DNA of 14,027 bases, taken from assembly GCA_964480565.1 (NCBI GenBank), contig CAYZSU010000056.1, positions 1 to 14,027 of the forward strand, in the 5' to 3' direction. Origin of the DNA: CAYZSU01 sp964480565 (GTDB lineage Bacteria > UBA10199 > 2-02-FULL-44-16 > JAAZCA01). This document shows positions 1 through 6,496 of this stretch, piece by piece (the stretch's first letter is position 1; every line of letters begins with the position of its first letter). The notes under the pieces are model-generated. The model was not told the DNA's origin and made no database searches. It saw only the letters and a program-made list of their open reading frames with translations. Position numbers and translations under genes: made by a program.

Positions 1-17
1 AATTAATCGAAGTGCCA

Positions 18-45
18 GTTAAACACTCCCTAAGATAGCTCTTTT
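18..45 (-). repeat. Partial copy of a dispersed repeat at the window edge
   Basis: Positions 22-33 (AACACTCCCTAA) are identical to the reverse complement of part of the repeat at 11898-12007. The following bases to about 45 keep the alignment with few mismatches, about 21 of 25 in all. It lies just after the stop of the downstream ATPase gene, which is also where mobile or palindromic intergenic repeats usually sit. The rest of this copy either lies outside the window or has diverged. Confidence 0.4.
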
Positions 46-75
46 ATGGCAATCCAATTGTTTAAATGCCGGCAA

Positions 76-1446
76 TTATTCGATATGCAATGATGGCAAA
101 CACTCGATGAGATAAAGCGGTAACGAAATTAAATGATAGGATACGGGGTGAACACCATTTTTGTGGCGAGCAAAAGCATTTACTGTTTGTTGGCTAGGAA
201 GGTTGAGATCGAATCGAATGGCATATGCATTATTCTTTTTTAAATTGAATTGCTGCAATGATTTTAAACTGCCGCTTTTTCCCGATTTTACTTCAATGGG
301 GATAATGTCACGGCCTACCTGGGTAATAAAATCAACTTCTGCATTCTGTGAACTCTCTTCTCTCAGCCAATAATATAGATCTGGCGCTTCCAATCCACTA
401 TATCGATAAGCCAAATGCTGGGCGATGAACTGTTCCGCTAATGCGCCTTCATTAATGAGCTCTCTATCCTGAAGCGACGAGATATGATCCCATTGCAATC
501 CGCTTAAATAGTTAAATAACCCGATGTCGACAAAGAATAATTTGCAGAATTTTTCATTGACCCCTGCTTTAAAGGGGAGTCCCGATGCATCGGTATGCAT
601 CGCTTTTGTGATAATGCGGCTATGGCTTAATATATCGATTGCCCGCTTGATTTCATTGGCGCGGTCGCCAGGGGATAGCTTGGCATAAACGACTTTTTTA
701 CCGATTGTTCTTGGCAATTGATTTAAGATGACATGCATGCGCTGTCTATCCGATACCCCCGCATGTTTGGGAAAATCATCCTGATACGTTTGAACAATAG
801 AACGGTGAACGGGTAACACTGCTTGAATGCTTTTGGTTTCCCTATACGTCAAAACAGCTTCTGGCATACCACCAATAAATAGATACTCCCTTTGGCGCTG
901 TAATAATCGCTCATGTGCAATTTGTGGAATGGTATTTCCCAATGTATATGTTGAGATGTAATGGATTAAATCGAATTCATCCATGGCCTCTAAAAATTCC
1001 AAAAAACTCATAGGGCCCAAGTGAAGGTATTCAATGCGACCCACTGGCATGGAGTAATGATGATTAGCTAGAACGAATTCAAGAAGCGAGCCGGCAACGA
1101 TAACGGGCAAGTCGGGCATGTCCTCGTAGAAATAACGCAAACTTGCCAGTGCATCCGGAGTGCTTTGAATTTCATCCAGAAAAAGCAATGTACCTGGTTG
1201 CGATAACGATGTTTTTGCTAATGCCTCCAATTCCATGATGATTGCATGGATATCATTGGTTTTGAATAGATCATTGAGGTCAGATCGTCGTTCGAGGTTG
1301 ACTTCCGCTAGGTTGAGTCCTTGATTGCTTGCAAATTGTCGTACCAGAGTGGATTTGCCAACTTGCCTGGCACCGCGAATGACAAGCGGTTTGCGATTGA
1401 GGCGCTGCCACCAGTTCTGCAAATGTGTCTCATAATATCGTTTCAT
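76..1446 (-). CDS. AAA ATPase with DUF4143 / PD-(D/E)XK-like C-terminus
   Basis: A 456-residue P-loop ATPase of the widespread AAA_14-DUF4143 type, whose cellular role is generally unknown. Walker A is GARQVGKS at about residues 25-32 and Walker B is TLLFLDEI with D91-E92; a sensor-like IVAGS segment follows. The C-terminal half holds the usual DUF4143 signature, E370-x-D372 and then IEVK (E385, K387), which looks like a PD-(D/E)XK nuclease core. An ATG seven codons upstream (at 1467) is also open. I chose 1446 because a near-perfect sigma-70 promoter (1455-1483) overlaps the upstream ATG, so that ATG would not be transcribed. No Shine-Dalgarno sequence is visible for either start. No partner gene sits in an operon with it. 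A second, divergent member of the family lies at 9784-11115. Family assignment is confident; function is not. Confidence 0.9.
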   Translation of the reverse strand: MKRYYETHLQNWWQRLNRKPLVIRGARQVGKSTLVRQFASNQGLNLAEVNLERRSDLNDLFKTNDIHAIIMELEALAKTSLSQPGTLLFLDEIQSTPDALASLRYFYEDMPDLPVIVAGSLLEFVLANHHYSMPVGRIEYLHLGPMSFLEFLEAMDEFDLIHYISTYTLGNTIPQIAHERLLQRQREYLFIGGMPEAVLTYRETKSIQAVLPVHRSIVQTYQDDFPKHAGVSDRQRMHVILNQLPRTIGKKVVYAKLSPGDRANEIKRAIDILSHSRIITKAMHTDASGLPFKAGVNEKFCKLFFVDIGLFNYLSGLQWDHISSLQDRELINEGALAEQFIAQHLAYRYSGLEAPDLYYWLREESSQNAEVDFITQVGRDIIPIEVKSGKSGSLKSLQQFNLKKNNAYAIRFDLNLPSQQTVNAFARHKNGVHPVSYHLISLPLYLIECLPSLHIE

Positions 1447-1454
1447 TGAGACTA

Positions 1455-1483
1455 ATTGTACAAACATACCATTGTTTTGTCAA
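1455..1483 (-). promoter_or_regulatory. Sigma-70 promoter giving a near-leaderless mRNA
   Basis: On the minus strand there is a perfect -35 TTGACA (1483-1478), exactly 17 bases of spacer, and -10 TACAAT (1460-1455). Transcription would begin about 6-8 bases downstream, near 1448, directly before the ATG at 1446. The transcript would then have essentially no 5' leader, which fits the absence of a Shine-Dalgarno sequence. Confidence 0.6.
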
Positions 1484-1664
1484 TGTGAATGACTTTTTTA
1501 GGGTATGTTTTGACAAAAACAGTAAGTTAGGTGGATTTTAGGATGTTTGATGGATGCATTATTCTACATTTGATTATAGAGTATATTTTGGAAATTCAGG
1601 CATGGCATTGCTGCAGTTTTTTTGATGATGTAACTCGATTATCGAATGTAATATGCATTTAAAT

Positions 1665-1699
1665 AGTCTACTTGTGATTATTATTATCACTAGTAGACT
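1665..1699. repeat. Long imperfect hairpin, 14-base arms
   Basis: AGTCTACT (1665-1672) pairs with AGTAGACT (1692-1699), and GTGAT (1674-1678) pairs with ATCAC (1686-1690). One T-T mismatch interrupts the stem and the loop is 7 bases. No T-run follows, so it is not a standard terminator. It lies in the 1468-1755 gap, about 60 bases before the transposase remnant, and could be a relic of a transposon end. Otherwise that gap shows only the promoter at 1455-1483. Confidence 0.5.
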
Positions 1700-1755
1700 G
1701 ATTGTGTGTGGATATGAGTAGAATGTGAAGTGAAAATTTTCAAGGATTAGGGGGC

Positions 1756-1998
1756 TTGGGAATGCCCAAAATTTCTATTTTGCACCAGTCCCATAATATC
1801 ATCGTTGAACGGCTATGGTGGACCGTGAAACATGACGAGGTATATTTAAATAGTTATCAGCATGTTCAGGAAAGCAAGGATCAGTTTTTGCAGTTTTTTA
1901 ATTACTATAATAATCAGAGCGAGCATCAGAGTTTGGATTATAACTATCCTGCAGAGATATATTTTAAGGATATTGAATTGCCAAAAAAGGCGGCTTAA
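1756..1998 (+). pseudogene. Truncated IS3-family transposase (C-terminal end only)
   Basis: About 80 residues matching the last part of IS3-family OrfB integrase-core transposases: HNIIVERLWWTVKHDEVYL, then FFNYYNNQSEHQSLDYNYP and AEIYF. In intact relatives this stretch holds the final catalytic Glu of the DDE triad and the closing region rich in aromatic residues. The two upstream Asp residues and the whole N-terminal two thirds are missing, so it cannot be active. The open frame begins at a TTG (1756) with an ATG at 1762 and no ribosome binding site, consistent with a relic. I could not find clear terminal inverted repeats or a target duplication. Residues such as HQSLDY, where HQALGY or HQSLGY is usual, show divergence. 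It marks an old insertion between the ATPase gene and the tRNA-modification operon. Confidence 0.85.
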
Positions 1999-2073
1999 CA
2001 AACTTGTTTTTTCTGTTTGACTAACTCGATCACTATATTCTTTCGCTCCTATAGTTTATAAATAACACTTATA

Positions 2074-2853
2074 TCACTTCCTCCCACTGACAAGATAGCT
2101 TGGGAATACACATATTTGAGCAGGGTTGTTTTTCAGTTCATCTAAAAATGCCATAAAATTTTTATAATCCGCTTCTGTGAATGCATCTGGGATCACCTTT
2201 CTTGTGATAGATGCATAGCCATAAAGTAAATTATAAAAGGAGTCGATGTCCATTTCAAATGATGAATACCCTGTTTGAATATGTAGACGAATGTCTTTGT
2301 ACCCTGCTTGTATGAGCAGGGATGGAAGTTTTTTGCCAATACATCTATCCCAATTGTTATCGTTTGCTATCAGGTTGATGGCATGAATTAATTTTGAAAA
2401 TGCATCATGATGGGGGTATGAGTAGGCATTGTCATCATTGACATCCATGATGGCAAATTGCCCACCTGGGTTGAGTTGATCGCGCACCCAGGAAATAATA
2501 TCACATCGATTGCTTGCATTATACAGACAAAGCCTAGCAATCGCCATATCATATGTCATGGGAAGTGCACAGCTCGGGCATTGTGCATGAATAATATCGA
2601 CATTGGATAGATTATTCGCATGTGCATATTTGTTGGCTGTATTTGCTAGATCAACCGCCATTTCAATGCCAGTAAACTGTTTGTTTGGATAGTGCTTGGC
2701 GAGTTTGCATAAAAAATAGCCATTGCCTGTACCAATATCTAATACATGGTTTGCGTGAGAAAGTCCCAGGTCATCCAAAATAGCGACCTGCGTTTGCCAT
2801 GCTGTATCAACTTGCATTTTTAACATATAGTCCACAAGTGAGCTTATATCCAT
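2074..2853 (-). CDS. Class I SAM-dependent methyltransferase, substrate unknown
   Basis: 259 residues. Motif I is VLDIGTGNG at residues 37-45, binding S-adenosylmethionine. The acidic residue that contacts the ribose follows in TGIEMAVDLA (E64), then a post-I segment IARLCLYN and a motif near GGQFAIMDV. This is a Rossmann methyltransferase of the Methyltransf_25/UbiE-like kind acting on an unidentified small molecule or RNA. It starts 32 bases after mnmG on the same strand and is probably cotranscribed. In many bacteria rsmG (16S G527 methyltransferase) follows mnmG, but this protein is longer and lacks the RsmG pattern I would expect, so I do not call it rsmG. No strong Shine-Dalgarno sequence precedes the ATG; the internal Met at residue 10 is an alternative start. 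The 75 bases after its stop show no convincing terminator. Confidence 0.85.
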   Translation of the reverse strand: MDISSLVDYMLKMQVDTAWQTQVAILDDLGLSHANHVLDIGTGNGYFLCKLAKHYPNKQFTGIEMAVDLANTANKYAHANNLSNVDIIHAQCPSCALPMTYDMAIARLCLYNASNRCDIISWVRDQLNPGGQFAIMDVNDDNAYSYPHHDAFSKLIHAINLIANDNNWDRCIGKKLPSLLIQAGYKDIRLHIQTGYSSFEMDIDSFYNLLYGYASITRKVIPDAFTEADYKNFMAFLDELKNNPAQICVFPSYLVSGRK

Positions 2854-2885
2854 GCTGTCTAAATTCTCAAAAAAAGTACCTATTT

Positions 2886-4907
2886 TTAATTCTCCTTGAT
2901 TGGCAAAGTGGTTTTTTTTGCCTTTAACAAAATCATGAGTGCAGAAATAGCAGCGGGTGTTACACCAGGAATACGCGATGCATGCGCTAATGTGTGTGGT
3001 CCAATTTTAATTAATTTATCGCGGACTTCAATGGATAGATTGTGCATTGTCATATAATCAAATTCTTTAGGTATTGCATAGTCATCTAGTTCGCTGAGTT
3101 TTAATACATGGTTTTTTTGCGAATTAATATATCCTGCATATTTGAGTTCAATTTCCAATTGTGTTTGAACCTGTATAGAAAATCGATCCACATGATCCGG
3201 TAAAAATGTATTTAATAATTGCACCATGGTGAATTTGGGACGTGTAATCAATTGGCTTAATGGTTGCGGCTGTTTTAAGGGGGCTAAAGTAAGGGCTATT
3301 ATTTTTTGATTGGTTTCATCATTAGGATAAAGCATTGTCGATGTAAGCAGTGCATGAAGTTCATTCATTTTTGTTTGATCTATTTCAAACAATTGAAAAC
3401 GCGCATCATCCACCAGTCCAAATGCTTTGCCGATAGGTGTTAGACGGGATGCTGCATTGTCTTCGCGAAGTAGCAATCGATGCTCTGCGCGTGAAGTAAA
3501 CATGCGATACGGTTCATTCGTGCCTTTGGTGATAAGATCATCGATCAATACGCCGATATAGGCGTGATTGCGCCGTAAAATCAGTGGATCACTTTTTCGA
3601 ATTTTCTGAACCGCATTAATTCCTGCGATAAGCCCTTGTGCTGCCGCTTCCTCATATCCGGACGTGCCATTAATTTGGCCGGCAAAAAATAATCCGCCTA
3701 TTAGTTTGCTTTCTAAGCTGGGCATTAATTGTGTGGGCGGGATAAAGTCATATTCCACGGCATAACCGGATTGCACTATTTCAGCCTGTTCCAATCCAGG
3801 AATAGTTTTGAGCATGGCATATTGAACATCCATGGGTAGCGATGTGGACAGGCCATTGATATAAATCCAATTTGTATCGATGCCTTCGGGTTCTAAAAAT
3901 AATTGATGCTGATTCTTATCTGCAAATCGTACGATCTTATCCTCAATGGACGGACAATACCTGGGACCTATGCCGCTGATTATCCCATTATACAATGGGG
4001 AGTATTGTAAATTATCCTGAATGATTTGATGCGTATGTGAATTTGTATATGTGATATAGCATGGCATTTGTGCCAATGTATTTTGAGTGGGTAAAGCACT
4101 AAAATAGGGGCGCGGATGATCGCCATTTTGTTGCTCACATTTTGAAAAATCAATACTGTCCGCTGCTAATCGTGGGCATGTACCCGTTTTTAATCGGCCA
4201 ATCTCAAAGCCTAACTCGTCCAAGTTATTGGCCAATGAGGTGGATGCAAAATCATGAATACGACCACCTGGGACTTGCGACATGCCAAAGTGCATCAGGC
4301 CATTTAGAAATGTACCCGTGGCAATGATCACAGTAGGTGCTATTTTTTTCTCACCTGAATGCAAAGCAATACCAGCAATTTGATTGTTTTCAATTAATAG
4401 TTTGGCGACTTCTGATTCGCATAGTGTGAGATTGGGTGTGGATTCCACAATGTGTCGCATATAATGATGATAGGCATCGCGATCTGACTGGCAGCGCGTG
4501 GCGCGTACAGCTGGGCCTTTGCTCATATTGAGCCGTCGATATTGAATGCCTGTGGCATCGGCGGCTTTGCCCATTTCACCGCCCAGTGCATCAATCTCGC
4601 GTACCAAATGCCCTTTGGCAAGTCCACCAATCGCAGGATTACAGCTCATCTGCGCGATTGTGTTTAAATTGCCGGTAATGAGTAGGGCATTGTGTCCCAA
4701 TCGTGCGGCGGCTAATGCAGCTTCGCAGCCAGCATGGCCAGCGCCGATAATGATTACATCATATTGATAGAGGCCTTTCCATAAATACCCATTTTCTGTG
4801 TTAGGTGTCTCGTTCGACATCCTCACGTACTTGCGTGTACGCTCCGGTGTCGAACGTCCACCTGCCTTGAATCTGGATGTTTCTGATAAGGCCTTTGAAT
4901 GAGACAT
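2886..4907 (-). CDS. mnmG: tRNA uridine 5-carboxymethylaminomethyl modification enzyme MnmG (GidA)
   Basis: FAD-binding partner of MnmE. The complex adds a (carboxymethyl)aminomethyl group to C5 of the wobble uridine U34 of several tRNAs, using methylene-tetrahydrofolate and NADH. The FAD-binding glycine motif GAGHAG is at residues 55-60 within YDVIIIGAGHAG. CNPAIGG is at 89-95, the second conserved Cys lies in RYCPSIEDK, and the C-terminus carries the helical GVTPAAISAL segment that docks on MnmE. At 673 residues it is about 45 longer than usual, and the excess is all N-terminal. The start at 4907 has a good AGGAG (4916-4920, 8-base spacer). The alternative Met at residue 30 has GAGG directly abutting the ATG and lies inside a palindrome. 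Residues 18-32 are coded by that palindromic element. The gene follows mnmE by 62 bases in a probable operon. Confidence 0.97.
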   Translation of the reverse strand: MSHSKALSETSRFKAGGRSTPERTRKYVRMSNETPNTENGYLWKGLYQYDVIIIGAGHAGCEAALAAARLGHNALLITGNLNTIAQMSCNPAIGGLAKGHLVREIDALGGEMGKAADATGIQYRRLNMSKGPAVRATRCQSDRDAYHHYMRHIVESTPNLTLCESEVAKLLIENNQIAGIALHSGEKKIAPTVIIATGTFLNGLMHFGMSQVPGGRIHDFASTSLANNLDELGFEIGRLKTGTCPRLAADSIDFSKCEQQNGDHPRPYFSALPTQNTLAQMPCYITYTNSHTHQIIQDNLQYSPLYNGIISGIGPRYCPSIEDKIVRFADKNQHQLFLEPEGIDTNWIYINGLSTSLPMDVQYAMLKTIPGLEQAEIVQSGYAVEYDFIPPTQLMPSLESKLIGGLFFAGQINGTSGYEEAAAQGLIAGINAVQKIRKSDPLILRRNHAYIGVLIDDLITKGTNEPYRMFTSRAEHRLLLREDNAASRLTPIGKAFGLVDDARFQLFEIDQTKMNELHALLTSTMLYPNDETNQKIIALTLAPLKQPQPLSQLITRPKFTMVQLLNTFLPDHVDRFSIQVQTQLEIELKYAGYINSQKNHVLKLSELDDYAIPKEFDYMTMHNLSIEVRDKLIKIGPHTLAHASRIPGVTPAAISALMILLKAKKTTLPIKEN
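4804..4862. repeat. Palindromic element inside the mnmG N-terminal extension
   Basis: A 9-bp perfect inverted repeat, CGTTCGACA against TGTCGAACG (4811-4819 and 4848-4856), encloses an inner stem with CGTAC paired to GTACG and a 6-base loop. Outside it GGTG (4804-4807) pairs with CACC (4859-4862). It is read in frame as part of an N-terminal extension that other MnmG proteins do not normally have. This resembles the in-frame palindromic elements known from Rickettsia genes, by analogy only. Confidence 0.65.
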
Positions 4908-4913
4908 GAGATA

Positions 4914-4942
4914 TGCTCCTAATTGCTATTTCTAATCATTAA
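4914..4942 (-). repeat. Possible degenerate repeat end in the mnmE-mnmG spacer
   Basis: The spacer contains AATTGCTATTTCTAATCATT, which aligns with the reverse complement of the repeat at 11898-12007 (AATTGCTATTTTTAACCAAT) with few changes. The adjoining bases CTCCTAA resemble CTCCCTAA of that repeat and also supply the mnmG ribosome binding site. The sequence is AT-rich, so chance similarity is possible. Confidence 0.25.
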
Positions 4943-4969
4943 AAACGTTTATACCCATATGATCCATCG

Positions 4970-6340
4970 TTATTTTCCAATACAAAACTGGCTGAAAATA
5001 AGATTCAATACATCTTCATTTGTGATTGCGCCGGTTATTTCGCCCAAGTGATCCTGTGCTTGGCGCAAATGTTCGGCAATGAATTCTGTGGGCAACTTCT
5101 CGGATATGGATTGATGGGCATGGTTGAGTGCCAGTACTGATTTATCCAATGCTTCTTTATGCCTCAATTTGGTAATCATCATACCTTCATGTAGGTGGAC
5201 TTCACGCTTAGCGAGATCAATAAGTTGACCCACGACTTTGTCCAGACCAAGTTCTAGCTTAGCGGAGCAAAAACATATATTCGGATAGTCGTGCATAAGT
5301 GCATTTACATGCGCATCATCCATCATATCCATTTTATTACATATGGTTAACACAGGCGTAGAACTGGGCAAATCAAAGTTATGCGAAAAACAATCCGGGG
5401 CATGCATGCCATCATGAACGAGTATGATGATATCCGCTTGCTTGGTGGATTGATAGGCGCGATCAATGCCGATTTGCTCAACGCTATCGCCAGTGTCCCG
5501 CAGACCCGCCGTATCACTAAGGATAACGCACATATCATCCAATATAATATTAGTTTGCACAATGTCGCGTGTGGTGCCGGGAATATCGTGTACGATCGCT
5601 ATGTCATGACCGCTTAGGGCATTGAGTAGCGATGACTTGCCAGCATTGGGTTTGCCGATAATCGTAATATGAGTGCCTTCGCAAATACGACGGCCATGAT
5701 CAAATGTATTGGATAGCGATTTCAGATTTTGAATAATGGGTATGAGCTGTTTCGCAATGCGATCGCTTTCAATGAATTCAATATCCTCTTCTGGAAAGTC
5801 AATAGTTGCTTCGACAAATGCGCGTAAATGCATGATATTATGAGTATGCTCGGAGAGATGTTTGGACAATCGGCCGCTAAGTTGGCTAGCAGCATGCTTA
5901 GCAGCTTGATCGCTATTTGCATGAATGAGATCCGCAACAGCTTCTGCCTGAGCGAGGTCAATTTTACCGGATAAAAATGCACGTCTCGTAAACTCGCCAG
6001 GGGCTGCACTTCGTGCACCGTGATGCATGCATGTTTCTAAAATACGGCCCAAAATGATAGGAGAACCATGGCATGAAAATTCGACCATGTCTTGGCCGGT
6101 ATATGTATGCGGGCCAGGCATGAATACCGCCATCACACTATCGAGCAAGGAGCCATCGGGTCTGTGAATATTGCCCAAATATAGCTTTCGTGCAGTCATT
6201 TTGTCGGTGGATATGCGTCCATGCCACATGGCTGTTAGAATCGTCTTGGCCTGTGTGCCGCTAATGCGCACGATTCCGATACCACCTGTTCCTGCAGGTG
6301 TTGAAATCGCACATATTGTATCGGTATTGCTGAGTATCAT
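4970..6340 (-). CDS. mnmE: tRNA uridine-5-carboxymethylaminomethyl GTPase MnmE (TrmE)
   Basis: 456 residues, the normal length. The N-terminal domain (about 1-118) binds the folate one-carbon donor and mediates dimerisation; a helical domain surrounds an inserted G domain. The GTPase motifs are complete: G1 GKPNAGKS (229-236), G2 GTTRD (255-259), G3 DTAG (276-279), G4 NKMD (335-338) and G5 SAK (359-361). The protein ends in the invariant FCIGK, whose Cys453 is needed for modification. The segment IDFPEEDIEF is typical of proteobacterial members. It acts with MnmG in the cytoplasm as a K+-activated GTPase. Start at 6340 is set by the conserved opening TDTICAISTPAGTGGIGIVRISG. It heads the mnmE-mnmG-methyltransferase cluster and is divergent from the metallopeptidase gene. 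Confidence 0.98.
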   Translation of the reverse strand: MILSNTDTICAISTPAGTGGIGIVRISGTQAKTILTAMWHGRISTDKMTARKLYLGNIHRPDGSLLDSVMAVFMPGPHTYTGQDMVEFSCHGSPIILGRILETCMHHGARSAAPGEFTRRAFLSGKIDLAQAEAVADLIHANSDQAAKHAASQLSGRLSKHLSEHTHNIMHLRAFVEATIDFPEEDIEFIESDRIAKQLIPIIQNLKSLSNTFDHGRRICEGTHITIIGKPNAGKSSLLNALSGHDIAIVHDIPGTTRDIVQTNIILDDMCVILSDTAGLRDTGDSVEQIGIDRAYQSTKQADIIILVHDGMHAPDCFSHNFDLPSSTPVLTICNKMDMMDDAHVNALMHDYPNICFCSAKLELGLDKVVGQLIDLAKREVHLHEGMMITKLRHKEALDKSVLALNHAHQSISEKLPTEFIAEHLRQAQDHLGEITGAITNEDVLNLIFSQFCIGK

Positions 6341-6350
6341 CGTGTAGGCA

Positions 6351-6378
6351 TGTATCCTTTGCGGGGTAGGATTGTCAA
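6351..6378 (-). promoter_or_regulatory. Candidate sigma-70 promoter for mnmE
   Basis: On the minus strand a perfect -35 TTGACA (6378-6373) is followed after 16 bases by a weak -10 GATACA (6356-6351). Transcription from it would start about 3-5 bases before the mnmE ATG at 6340, again giving an almost leaderless transcript. The only AGGA-like sequence is about 14 bases from the ATG, too far to be a good ribosome binding site. Confidence 0.4.
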
Positions 6379-6423
6379 TGGATTAACGATATATCTAAAG
6401 GGGCTGAAAATATCAAAACTTAC

Positions 6424-6450
6424 GCAACTTTTCCTGACAATTGCCGATAA
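6424..6450 (+). promoter_or_regulatory. Flagellar sigma-28 (FliA)-type promoter
   Basis: The -10 element GCCGATAA (6443-6450) is an exact match to the FliA consensus. Eleven bases upstream is GCAACTTT (6424-6431), agreeing with TAAAGTTT at 5 of 8 positions. Transcription would start near 6457 and read into the metallopeptidase gene, leaving a leader of about 40 bases that contains an AGGAG ribosome binding site. Flagellar stator genes elsewhere in the window show that the genome encodes motility. Confidence 0.6.
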
Positions 6451-6496
6451 GTAAGGGGGCTGCCCTCAACACATGTATGAACAGCAGGAGATAATG

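Noticed and set aside
76..1446. ATPase as a toxin or part of a defence island
   Set aside because: The family is widespread and uncharacterised, and no antitoxin, nuclease partner or known defence gene adjoins it; not supported.
2074..2853. Calling the methyltransferase rsmG
   Set aside because: Position fits but the sequence and length do not resemble RsmG; kept as an unassigned class I methyltransferase.
5347..6018. Open frames overlapping mnmE in other frames
   Set aside because: They lie wholly within a confidently assigned conserved gene and show no recognisable domains.
6473..6496. Upstream ATG for the metallopeptidase
   Set aside because: No ribosome binding site at a suitable distance, whereas AGGAG lies 6 bases before 6497; the extra 8 residues add nothing recognisable.
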